Shown here: positions 1-5,866 of the stretch, one piece after another
Layout: every line of letters begins with the position of its first letter
Position numbering within the stretch: position 1 is the first letter of the stretch
Made by a program: the position numbers and the translations under genes
The notes under the pieces: model-generated
Databases searched by the model: none
Told to the model about the DNA's origin: nothing
Seen by the model: only the letters and a program-made list of their open reading frames with translations
NCBI GenBank assembly: GCA_030625285.1
Contig: DAOURC010000028.1
Span: forward strand, 1-7,713
Length of the DNA: 7,713 nucleotides
From: Eubacteriales bacterium
GTDB lineage: Bacteria; Bacillota; Clostridia; Peptostreptococcales; Acidaminobacteraceae
Direction of reading: 5' to 3'

Positions 1-614
1 GTTACCTTTTCAATGTCCTTGATAGTAATTAACCCTTTTAATTTACCTTCATCATCTACAAGAGGTAATTTTTCAATCTTTCTCGATTTCAAAATCTTTT
101 CCGCTTCTTTTAAAGAAGTTCCCTCTTTACCGATAACCAAATTCTCTTTTGTCATCGCTTCGCCGATAGATTTCTCGTAATCTGATTCAAATCTAACATC
201 GCGGTTAGTTAAAATTCCTTTTAAAATCATATTTTCATCTACTATAGGAACTCCTGAAATTCTGTATCTACCCATTAATTCTAGCGCATCTTTAATCTTG
301 TCATCAGGGGATAAAAAAAACGGATCCACTATAACACCATGCTCACTTCTTTTAACCTTATCTACTTCAAGAGCTTGTTTCTCGATAGACATATTCTTAT
401 GAATAACACCTATCCCACCTTCTCTTGCAATAGCTATAGCTAATCGAGCTTCTGTTACTGTATCCATTCCAGCACTTATAATCGGTATATTGATTTTCAC
501 TTTATTCGTTACTCTAGTTTTAAGATTTACATGACTTGGTAATACATCTGAACGTTGAGGTATTAATAAAACGTCATCGTAAGTTAATCCCTCTTTAATT
601 AATTTTCCTTCCAT
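1..614 (-). CDS. guaB: IMP dehydrogenase, N-terminal part (3' end outside window)
   Basis: Inosine-5'-monophosphate dehydrogenase oxidises IMP to XMP with NAD+, the committed step of cytosolic guanine nucleotide synthesis. The ATG is at 614-612, with an AGGAGGG ribosome binding site at 621-627 on the minus strand. 204 complete codons are open with no stop. The start of the product ([20 protein letters not shown]) is the typical IMPDH N terminus, followed by the family segment around [10 protein letters not shown] (residues 46-55) and [12 protein letters not shown] (65-76). Two CBS domains interrupt the barrel, as usual in this family: roughly residues 94-147 ([18 protein letters not shown]) and 154-204 ([22 protein letters not shown]). 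The catalytic cysteine loop and most of the TIM barrel lie beyond position 1. The gene follows a guanine riboswitch on the same strand, which fits feedback control by guanine. Identification is secure. Only the length and integrity of the missing two thirds are unknown. Confidence 0.96.
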   Translation of the reverse strand, partial: MEGKLIKEGLTYDDVLLIPQRSDVLPSHVNLKTRVTNKVKINIPIISAGMDTVTEARLAIAIAREGGIGVIHKNMSIEKQALEVDKVKRSEHGVIVDPFFLSPDDKIKDALELMGRYRISGVPIVDENMILKGILTNRDVRFESDYEKSIGEAMTKENLVIGKEGTSLKEAEKILKSRKIEKLPLVDDEGKLKGLITIKDIEKV

Positions 615-632
615 ATGTTTCCCTCCTAAAAT

Positions 633-675
633 AAAAAACTGCATAGATTTCACATGTGTGAAATTAATATGCAGT
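633..675 (-). terminator. Riboswitch-controlled intrinsic terminator upstream of guaB
   Basis: Read on the minus strand, ACTGCATA (675-668) pairs with TATGCAGT (645-638). An inner hairpin lies between them (ATTTCAC pairing with GTGAAAT), and a U-run is formed by the A-tract at 633-638. It lies between the aptamer and the guaB ribosome binding site, so it would stop transcription before the gene. Its 5' arm region (653-667) is also the 3' arm of the predicted antiterminator, so the two structures exclude each other. Pairing is read directly; the regulatory role is inferred from known guanine riboswitches. Confidence 0.9.
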
Positions 676-702
676 CGCAAAAACTGTTTAATTCCACTCA
701 TA
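653..702 (-). promoter_or_regulatory. Predicted antiterminator of the guaB guanine riboswitch
   Basis: On the minus strand, TATGAGTGGAATTAA (702-688) can pair with TTAATTTCACACATG (667-653). This gives 14 pairs out of 15 positions, counting two G-U wobbles and one A-A mismatch. A small CAGT/ACTG hairpin can form in the loop. The 5' arm contains the whole 3' strand of aptamer helix P1 (TATGAG, 702-697). The 3' arm consumes the inner part of the terminator stem. The fold is therefore available only when P1 is not stabilised by ligand. I derived it by hand pairing, without energy calculation. Confidence 0.75.
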
Positions 703-764
703 GTAGGATGATTTTCCGGCCATCCCGTAGAAACTTTCGATCCATATTATCGAAGATATATGAG
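697..764 (-). promoter_or_regulatory. Guanine riboswitch aptamer (purine riboswitch class I)
   Basis: The minus strand shows the three-way junction of purine riboswitches. P1 is CTCATA (764-759) with TATGAG (702-697). P2 is TCGAT with ATCGA closing loop AATATGG. The invariant junction stretch is GTTTCTAC. P3 is GGGATGG with TCATCCT closing loop CCGGAAAA. The GG of loop 2 and CC of loop 3 can make the conserved kissing contact. The stretch from the end of P1 to GUUUCUAC has the same length as the B. subtilis xpt aptamer, recalled from memory. The specificity base between P3 and P1, complementary to position 703, is C. In this family C reads guanine or hypoxanthine, and U would read adenine. 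Located upstream of guaB with a terminator, it should switch guaB off when guanine is abundant. Confidence 0.95.
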
Positions 765-779
765 CATTAATTGCATATA

Positions 780-808
780 AAACTATCAAATTTCTCTTAA
801 CTTGTCAA
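780..808 (-). promoter_or_regulatory. guaB promoter (sigma-A type)
   Basis: On the minus strand, TTGACA (808-803) is a perfect -35 box. After a 17-nt spacer comes TAGTTT (785-780), a weak -10 box. Transcription would start near 773, about 9 nt before aptamer helix P1, which is where a riboswitch leader should begin. An A10 tract (complement of T825-834) with further AT-rich sequence upstream of the -35 resembles an UP element. The -10 match is poor, so the exact -10 is less certain than the -35. Confidence 0.65.
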
Positions 809-847
809 CATATTTTACATATAATTTTTTTTTTCTTCATTTGATAG
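783..847. repeat. 9-bp inverted repeat spanning the two divergent promoters
   Basis: CTATCAAAT (783-791) and its reverse complement ATTTGATAG (839-847) face each other about 56 bp apart, centre to centre. The left arm overlaps the guaB -10 region and the right arm overlaps the -35 of the ABC operon. It could be paired sites for one regulator, or chance in AT-rich DNA. The repeat is certain; a function is not. Confidence 0.35.
788..800 (+). repeat. Left copy of 13-bp direct repeat bounding the accessory block
   Basis: AAATTTCTCTTAA occurs here and again at 5815-5827, in the same orientation. The two copies lie at the junctions between the minus-strand housekeeping genes and the plus-strand ABC/fic block. 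This copy is inside the spacer of the guaB promoter. Candidate duplication or recombination site; no recombinase gene and no terminal inverted repeats are seen. Confidence 0.5.
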
Positions 848-868
848 ACTAATTTATTTTTTTAAAAT
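841..868 (+). promoter_or_regulatory. Promoter of the ABC transporter operon
   Basis: TTGATA (841-846) and TAAAAT (863-868) each match the sigma-A consensus at five of six positions, with a 16-nt spacer. A start near 875 gives a leader of about 30 nt to the ATG at 905 and includes its ribosome binding site. A T10 run lies just upstream (825-834). The promoter is divergent from the guaB promoter. Confidence 0.65.
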
Positions 869-893
869 AGAATAGTAGTAATGAAATATTATT

Positions 894-898
894 GGAGG
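894..898 (+). promoter_or_regulatory. Ribosome binding site setting the start of the first ABC gene
   Basis: GGAGG lies 6 nt before the ATG at 905. The in-frame ATG at 881 has no such site, and it would be only a few bases after the predicted transcription start. Position 905 is therefore the better start. Confidence 0.85.
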
Positions 899-904
899 TC
901 AATC

Positions 905-2653
905 ATGATTTATACTTATAGACATATTATAGATTTCTTGAAAAAAAAGAAATATAAATATTTTCTAGGAATTATCGTTCTTATAATTGTTGACGGTTTA
1001 CAGCTCATTACACCACAAATTCTAAAAGCGTTTACCAACTCAATTACAAATTCAACCTTAAGTAAGGAAACTTTGTGGATTTACCCTACAATGATATTGA
1101 TAATTGCATCAGGAATAGCTGTATCGAGATATCTATGGCGCATTCTCATTATAACCAGCTCCAGGGAACTCGAATTTTGGCTTAGGAACAAACTTTTTAA
1201 ACACATTGAATCGCTTGATCAAAGTTTTTTCAATAAAAATAAAACTGGAGATTTAATGGCTCATGCAACAAATGATCTAAGCGCCGTCAAAATGGCTTTC
1301 GGTCCCGGAATAGTAATGGTGGTAGACGCAGTTTTCTTATCGATTATGACAATTTTCGTCATGGCGACAAATCTTAATCTAAAGCTTACTCTTTTAGCCT
1401 TGCTGCCTATGCCTATCATTACAATAACAGTAGGTTTTATCGGCAAGATCATTCAGCAGAGATTTAAATCCGTACAAGAATCATTTTCAAATCTATCGGA
1501 AAAAGTACAAGAATCATTTTCTGGAATCAGGGTCGTTAAATCGTTTTCTCAGGAGAAATATGATTTGGATGATTTCAATTCTTATAATATGGCAAATCTA
1601 AAGTCAAACATGAAACTTGTCAAACTTTTTGGTGCGATGCATCCGCTGATAACTTTAATCTCGACAATCAGTTTATTGATAATACTGACCTACGGTTCAA
1701 AAATGGTTATCGAGCAGACTATGACTCTTGGTGATTTCGTCGCATTCATCTCATATATAGAGATATTGACTTGGCCGATGATGGCTATAGGATTTGTGGT
1801 AAATGTTCTCCAAAGAGGAATAGCTTCAATGAAACGTATAAATGTCCTACTTGATTCTGAATCAAATATTATAGATTCAGCAGAAGAAGCCATTGAAAAT
1901 ATCGATATTGAATTCAAGAATTTAACCTTTAAATATCCCAATACAGATATAAACATTTTAGATAACATCAATCTCACTATTCCCGCAGGTACTTCTATAG
2001 GAATCCTAGGACGCACAGGTAGCGGAAAAACAACTATAATAAATCTATTAACTAGACTTTATCAAGTAGACAACAACATGATATTCATAGGAAACAAAGA
2101 TTTCTTGTCTTACTCTACTAAAAATATTAGAAATCTATTCGGCATCGTTCCTCAAGACAATTTTTTATTTTCAACTTCAATAGAATCAAATATCGCATTT
2201 TCCAACAGTATTACAGCTGACCAGGAAAAAATCAAGTCTACTGCAAACATAAGTCAAATAGATGAGGAAATTCAAGGTTTTCCAGATGGGTTTGAAACCT
2301 TGCTCGGTGAAAGGGGCATCAACTTATCCGGTGGACAAAAGCAAAGAATATCTATAGCGAGAGCTTTATATAAGCAGCCGAAAATACTGATACTTGATGA
2401 TTCTTTATCAGCTGTGGACACAGATACTGAAGAGCGCATTCTACAGCATCTTAAAACCGAATTGGCTTCAAGAACCGCTATTGTAATATCGCATAGAATT
2501 TCAACTCTTAAAAATCTCGATGCTATCGCAGTACTAGATGAAGGAAAAATCATAGAATACGGCACTCATAACGAACTTATTCAAAATGATGGACTGTACT
2601 ATGATATTTATAAAAAACAACTTATTGAAAAAGCTTTACAGGAGGAGGAATAA
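905..2653 (+). CDS. Heterodimeric ABC exporter half-transporter, degenerate-site subunit (BmrC/YheI-like)
   Basis: 582-residue membrane-spanning half-transporter of the multidrug exporter type: an N-terminal six-helix domain, then an ATPase domain. Likely membrane helices lie near residues 20-40, 58-82, 134-154, 158-180, 246-266 and 274-299. The ATPase domain starts about residue 333, with A-loop Tyr344, Walker A GRTGSGKT (369-376, Lys375), Q-loop Gln417, perfect signature LSGGQ (474-478), Walker B ILILD ending at Asp498, and switch His530. The residue after Walker B, normally the catalytic Glu, is Asp499. This marks the degenerate-site partner of heterodimers such as BmrC, LmrC and TM287. 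The next gene begins 1 nt after the stop, and its ribosome binding site lies within the codons for the final Gln-Glu-Glu-Glu. The pair is thus almost surely co-translated as a heterodimer. The substrate cannot be read from sequence; drug or lipid-like compound export is typical of the family. Confidence 0.93.
   Translation: MIYTYRHIIDFLKKKKYKYFLGIIVLIIVDGLQLITPQILKAFTNSITNSTLSKETLWIYPTMILIIASGIAVSRYLWRILIITSSRELEFWLRNKLFKHIESLDQSFFNKNKTGDLMAHATNDLSAVKMAFGPGIVMVVDAVFLSIMTIFVMATNLNLKLTLLALLPMPIITITVGFIGKIIQQRFKSVQESFSNLSEKVQESFSGIRVVKSFSQEKYDLDDFNSYNMANLKSNMKLVKLFGAMHPLITLISTISLLIILTYGSKMVIEQTMTLGDFVAFISYIEILTWPMMAIGFVVNVLQRGIASMKRINVLLDSESNIIDSAEEAIENIDIEFKNLTFKYPNTDINILDNINLTIPAGTSIGILGRTGSGKTTIINLLTRLYQVDNNMIFIGNKDFLSYSTKNIRNLFGIVPQDNFLFSTSIESNIAFSNSITADQEKIKSTANISQIDEEIQGFPDGFETLLGERGINLSGGQKQRISIARALYKQPKILILDDSLSAVDTDTEERILQHLKTELASRTAIVISHRISTLKNLDAIAVLDEGKIIEYGTHNELIQNDGLYYDIYKKQLIEKALQEEE
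1472..1521 (+). repeat. Short direct repeat inside the first ABC gene
   Basis: GTACAAGAATCATTTTC (17 bp) occurs at 1472-1488 and again at 1505-1521, in frame and 33 bp apart. It encodes VQESFS twice (residues 190-195 and 201-206) in the intracellular helix region before the GIRVVKSF motif. Relatives often have similar but not identical repeats here, so the exact nucleotide identity may be partly chance or recent duplication. Confidence 0.8.
2640..2648 (+). promoter_or_regulatory. Ribosome binding site of the second ABC gene, inside the first
   Basis: AGGAGGAGG sits 6 nt before the ATG at 2655 and forms part of the last codons of the upstream gene. It selects the start at 2655. The earlier in-frame ATG at 2586 would overlap the upstream gene by 68 nt and has no such site. 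Confidence 0.9.
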
Positions 2654-2654
2654 G

Positions 2655-4586
2655 ATGAGAAATTCTGATGTTTATGAAGAAAAACAAATTGATAAATCCT
2701 TCGATATAGTTTTAATAAAAAGGCTTTATAAATATACCAAAAAATTCATTCCTTTAATAATTCTCAGCACAATGCTTATTCTTGCAATAACAGCAATAGA
2801 TTTAGTAAGACCTTATATAATCAAGGTTGTCATCGATGATCATATCGCACCTGAAACTATCTATTTGGAAGAAGATATAAATGGAACCTTTCAATACAAC
2901 GATATATCCTATAGCTTAGGTGATGACGATTCTTCAATTTCAGTCATCGATAAAACTTTAATCATCGGCGAAAATAAAATTCCTCTTACTGACGATGAAT
3001 ATCAAAATCTCAGAAATCTCAATATAGACAAGGTTTACTATTTGACGATTTTATTCTTTTTTATTTTACTGGTAGGTTTTATATTCAACTACATTCAGAT
3101 TTATTTACTGAGTTACATCGGTCAGAAAATTGTATATGACTTAAGGTCGGATCTATTTGCACATTTAGAAAAAATGTCGCTTAATTTTTATGAGAGAAAC
3201 CCCATCGGCCGGTTAGTAACTAGAGTTACCAACGACATGAACAATATAAGCGAAATGTACACAAATGTAATCGTAACATTCTTTAAAGACTTCTTGATTA
3301 TTATCGGTTCTATTGTTATTATGTTATCGCTAAATACTAAACTGACGTTGATTTCATTATCTACTGTACCACTCGTGATTTTATCATCAGTTGTTTTTAG
3401 AATAAAAGCTAGAAATATTTATAGAATAGTAAGGGTTAAGTTAGCAAAAATAAATTCTACACTCAGCGAAAATATTTCCGGAATAAAAATCATTCAACTT
3501 TTTAATCAAGAAAATAGAAAGTATAACGAATTTGAAGATATAAACAACGAACATTTGGAAGCGGCAAAAAAAGAAGTGAAAATATACGCGGTTTTCAGAC
3601 CATCTATACGTTCCATTTATTCAATTTCTTTGGCACTACTTCTTTTTTACGGTGGAAAAGGTATTATTGGAGGAGTATTGGAATTCGGTGTTTTAATCGC
3701 CTTTACAACATACATCAATCAATTTTTCAGACCGATTTTCGATTTGACTGAAAAATTCAACATACTTCAAGCTGCCATGGCATCACTAGAGAGGATTTTT
3801 CTTCTTATGGATGAAGAAGAAGAAATACCTAACTCCATCTCACCAAAACCTCTAGATACCATTAAAGGAAGTATCGAGTTTAAAAATGTTTGGTTTGAAT
3901 ATAAAAAAGGAGAAGCGGTTCTTAGAGATGTATCATTTACCGCAAAACCTGGTGAAACAATAGCTTTTGTAGGGTCGACAGGATCCGGCAAAACCACTAT
4001 CATGAATTTGCTTACACGCATGTACGATATTCAAAAGGGTGAAATTCTAGTAGATGGTATCAATATCAAAGAATATGATAAGTACGAGCTTAGGAGTAAA
4101 GTCAGTATAGTTCTGCAAGATGTATTTTTATTCTCTGGAAATATCAAAAAGAATATCAGCTTGCATAATCCCATTTCTTTAGAAGAAATCAAAACTGTCG
4201 CTGAATTTGTAAATGCATCTAAATTTATCGAAAAACTCGATGAGCAATATGATTCAGAAGTTACAGAAAGAGGTTCTACTTTATCGCAGGGTCAAAGGCA
4301 GTTGCTCTCTTTTGCAAGGGCTTTGGCATTTAAACCCGATGTTCTGATTCTTGATGAAGCAACCTCAAGTATAGATACAGAAACCGAGGCACTCATTCAA
4401 GATGCTATCAACAAGATCATTAAAGACAGAACTACTTTTATTGTAGCTCACCGTTTGAGCACAATTCAAAATGCCGATAAAATAATCGTTCTTCATAAGG
4501 GTAAAATCAGAGAAACCGGCAATCACAACGAACTTCTTAAACACAAAGGAATATACTACAATTTATATCAACTACAATATCAATAA
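2655..4586 (+). CDS. Heterodimeric ABC exporter half-transporter, consensus-site subunit (BmrD/YheH-like)
   Basis: 643-residue half-transporter, partner of the preceding gene. Membrane helices lie near residues 33-57, 128-152, 205-225, 229-250, 318-338 and 342-366. Between helices 1 and 2 is an acidic outer loop of about 65 residues (61-126), some 50 longer than in the partner. A similar extracellular insertion is known in B. subtilis BmrD, and the overall length is close to it. The ATPase domain (from about 405) has Walker A GSTGSGKT (440-447, Lys446), Q-loop Gln488, signature LSQGQ (543-547) with the first Gly replaced by Gln, Walker B LILDE with Asp567 and catalytic Glu568, and switch His599. 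In the dimer, this Walker A/B with the partner's LSGGQ forms the active ATP site. This LSQGQ and the partner's Asp499 form the inactive one. The operon ends at a terminator 35 nt downstream. Substrate unknown. Confidence 0.93.
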   Translation: MRNSDVYEEKQIDKSFDIVLIKRLYKYTKKFIPLIILSTMLILAITAIDLVRPYIIKVVIDDHIAPETIYLEEDINGTFQYNDISYSLGDDDSSISVIDKTLIIGENKIPLTDDEYQNLRNLNIDKVYYLTILFFFILLVGFIFNYIQIYLLSYIGQKIVYDLRSDLFAHLEKMSLNFYERNPIGRLVTRVTNDMNNISEMYTNVIVTFFKDFLIIIGSIVIMLSLNTKLTLISLSTVPLVILSSVVFRIKARNIYRIVRVKLAKINSTLSENISGIKIIQLFNQENRKYNEFEDINNEHLEAAKKEVKIYAVFRPSIRSIYSISLALLLFYGGKGIIGGVLEFGVLIAFTTYINQFFRPIFDLTEKFNILQAAMASLERIFLLMDEEEEIPNSISPKPLDTIKGSIEFKNVWFEYKKGEAVLRDVSFTAKPGETIAFVGSTGSGKTTIMNLLTRMYDIQKGEILVDGINIKEYDKYELRSKVSIVLQDVFLFSGNIKKNISLHNPISLEEIKTVAEFVNASKFIEKLDEQYDSEVTERGSTLSQGQRQLLSFARALAFKPDVLILDEATSSIDTETEALIQDAINKIIKDRTTFIVAHRLSTIQNADKIIVLHKGKIRETGNHNELLKHKGIYYNLYQLQYQ

Positions 4587-4621
4587 TTAGAAAATGATAG
4601 ATATTAAATTCTACTCATCAG

Positions 4622-4655
4622 ATGAGTTATCATGCAAAATGATAGCTCATTTTTT
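4622..4655 (+). terminator. Intrinsic terminator of the ABC operon
   Basis: ATGAGTTATCAT (4622-4633) pairs with ATGATAGCTCAT (4639-4650) over 12 positions with a single T-G wobble. The loop is GCAAA, and a T-run follows (4650-4655). It lies 35 nt after the second ABC gene and separates that operon from fic. An overlapping palindrome, CTCATC-A-GATGAG (4614-4626), could compete with its 5' arm. Confidence 0.95.
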
Positions 4656-4830
4656 ATTTGATACTAATGATTAACATACTCATTTTATATCATTAATGTC
4701 AGTTACTACTATTTATGCTGTACTGCAAGAAAAACAAGAATACAAATCTATCCCTTCACTTGAATATTACAATTTTAAAATGATTGCGTTCTTTTAGATT
4801 CTCAAATAAAAAGCAAACCATCCATTTCCT
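4656..4830. other. AT-rich gap between ABC operon and fic control region
   Basis: The full gene-free stretch is 4587-4898. It starts with the ABC terminator and ends with the fic operators and promoter. In between I see no convincing gene, RNA or repeat. The only ORF of note is a 33-codon one at 4696-4797 (plus), which lacks a ribosome binding site and resembles nothing I recognise. Confidence 0.6.
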
Positions 4831-4846
4831 TATCGCATTTCCGGTA
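4831..4846 (+). promoter_or_regulatory. Possible secondary operator upstream of fic
   Basis: TATCGCATTTCCGGTA repeats the left half of the main fic palindrome exactly (TATCGCATTT). Its right half matches at five of seven positions. Its centre is 29 bp from that of the main site, just upstream of the -35 box. A weaker second binding site for the same regulator is plausible. Confidence 0.45.
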
Positions 4847-4850
4847 TTAT

Positions 4851-4879
4851 TTGATATTATATCGCATTTGCGATATAAT
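4851..4879 (+). promoter_or_regulatory. fic promoter
   Basis: TTGATA (4851-4856) and a perfect TATAAT (4874-4879) are separated by 17 nt. Transcription would start near 4886, giving a short leader of about 13 nt with the ribosome binding site in it. The promoter should be strong when free, but it is filled by an inverted repeat. Confidence 0.8.
4856..4879. promoter_or_regulatory. 24-bp inverted-repeat operator in the fic promoter
   Basis: Arms ATTATATCGCA (4856-4866) and TGCGATATAAT (4869-4879) are perfect complements around a TT centre. The palindrome starts at the last base of the -35 and ends with the -10, so a bound protein would block RNA polymerase. The downstream product carries an N-terminal helix-turn-helix, making autorepression the simplest reading. 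The repeat is seen directly; the binding protein is inferred. Confidence 0.75.
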
Positions 4880-4888
4880 TGTTATAAG

Positions 4889-4893
4889 AGGTG
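4889..4893 (+). promoter_or_regulatory. Ribosome binding site selecting the fic start
   Basis: AGGTG, within AGAGGTGAG, is 5 nt before the ATG at 4899. A TTG upstream in frame (4851) coincides with the -35 box, so it cannot be in the transcript. Confidence 0.75.
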
Positions 4894-4898
4894 AGTTG

Positions 4899-5816
4899 AT
4901 GAACATACGTGATTTTATAGAAAAAAAGGGAATAAAAATTTCAGAAATCAGCAAGTCATGCAATATACCCTATGCGACATTGCACGATGGTTTTGATAAT
5001 CCCGACTCGATTAAAGCAACCAATTTAAAAAAAATATCCGATTATTTAGGTTTAAGCATGGATGAACTTTATAAACTCTTAAGTTTTAAGAATAATAGCT
5101 TGCTATCGATTTTAATAGATCAAAAAAAATCCAACCTTAAGGGAAATATTTATCACTATACTCAAATTAAATTTACTTACAATACAAATAAAATTGAAGG
5201 TAGCAAATTAACTGAAAAAGAGACTCGGTATATATTTGAAACCAATACGCTTTTTCAAGATAAAGCGATTACTAATGTAGATGATATAGTCGAGACGGCA
5301 AATCATTTTTACTTGTTTAATGTCATGCTTAATCATGCAGATGATATGTTAACAGAAGCAATGATAAAAAAATTCCATGGAATACTTAAAAATGGAACAG
5401 AAGATTCAAGAAAAGATTGGTTTAACATTGGTAATTACAAATCTCTGCCTAATGAAGTGGGAGGCAAAAAAACCACTCCACCTACAGAAGTCAGCAAAGA
5501 AATAAAAAAACTGCTTAACTGGTATCAGAGTATATCTGAAATAACTTTAGCTACAATACTAGAATTTCATTACAGATTCGAGTCGATACATCCTTTTCAA
5601 GATGGCAACGGTAGAATCGGCAGGATTATCATGTTCAAAGAATGTCTTAAAAATAATATCATTCCTTTTATTATTGAAGACGAATTCAAAGCATTTTATT
5701 ATAGGGGATTGTCTGAATACACTAGAGAAAAAGGATATTTAAATGATACTTGCTTAATGATGCAAGACAAATATAAGATTGTTGTCGACAAATATGTAGG
5801 GCCATTACTTAAATAA
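4899..5816 (+). CDS. Fic-domain AMP-transferase with N-terminal helix-turn-helix
   Basis: 305-residue cytosolic protein. Residues 3-60 form an XRE-like helix-turn-helix (ISEISKSCNIPYATLHDGF, then LKKISDYLGLSMDEL), likely for DNA binding. The remainder is a Fic domain with a complete active motif HPFQDGNGRIGR at 231-242: His231 catalytic, Asp235 for metal, Arg242 for the gamma-phosphate. A flap lies at about 185-197 (GGKKTTPP). Such enzymes usually transfer AMP from ATP onto a protein hydroxyl. Residues 96-101, TNKIEG, match the Fic inhibitory motif (S/T)xxxE(G/N), placed before the Fic core as in class II enzymes. Glu100 should contact Arg242 and hold the enzyme off, so no separate antitoxin is needed and none is encoded nearby. 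It has its own promoter with an operator and stands alone after the ABC terminator. Target protein unknown. The family call is firm; regulator and enzyme roles are inferred. Confidence 0.9.
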   Translation: MNIRDFIEKKGIKISEISKSCNIPYATLHDGFDNPDSIKATNLKKISDYLGLSMDELYKLLSFKNNSLLSILIDQKKSNLKGNIYHYTQIKFTYNTNKIEGSKLTEKETRYIFETNTLFQDKAITNVDDIVETANHFYLFNVMLNHADDMLTEAMIKKFHGILKNGTEDSRKDWFNIGNYKSLPNEVGGKKTTPPTEVSKEIKKLLNWYQSISEITLATILEFHYRFESIHPFQDGNGRIGRIIMFKECLKNNIIPFIIEDEFKAFYYRGLSEYTREKGYLNDTCLMMQDKYKIVVDKYVGPLLK

Positions 5817-5827
5817 ATTTCTCTTAA
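5815..5827 (+). repeat. Right copy of 13-bp direct repeat bounding the accessory block
   Basis: AAATTTCTCTTAA, identical and in the same orientation as 788-800. It begins within the stop codon of fic (TAA, 5814-5816). The bases on either side differ from the left copy, so the match is exactly 13 bp. Together with the left copy it brackets all plus-strand genes of the window. Confidence 0.5.
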
Positions 5828-5866
5828 TCGCTAGGATTTAAACAGAGTTTCCTTATTCCATTTTTC

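Noticed and set aside
881..904. Upstream in-frame ATG of the first ABC gene at 881
   Set aside because: No ribosome binding site, and it lies almost at the predicted transcription start. The ATG at 905 has GGAGG at ideal spacing.
941..948. A8 run in codons 13-15 of the first ABC gene, considered as a phase-variation site
   Set aside because: Lys-rich A-runs are common at this base composition; similar runs occur in guaB (313-320) and fic. There is no sign of a frameshift.
1261..2565. Three minus-strand open frames (1261-1452, 1690-2016, 2272-2565)
   Set aside because: Antisense shadows of the well-supported first ABC gene, with no family resemblance.
2586..2654. Upstream in-frame ATG of the second ABC gene at 2586
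   Set aside because: It would overlap the first gene by 68 nt without a ribosome binding site. AGGAGGAGG precedes the ATG at 2655.
3767..4021. 84-codon minus-strand open frame
   Set aside because: Antisense shadow of the second ABC gene.
4696..4797. 33-codon plus-strand ORF in the gap before fic
   Set aside because: No ribosome binding site, no recognisable motif, and a length expected by chance in AT-rich DNA. A decayed gene cannot be excluded.
5817..5866. Search for a dedicated fic terminator
   Set aside because: No convincing hairpin before the groESL terminator. Fic transcripts may end at the shared convergent stem or run antisense into groEL.
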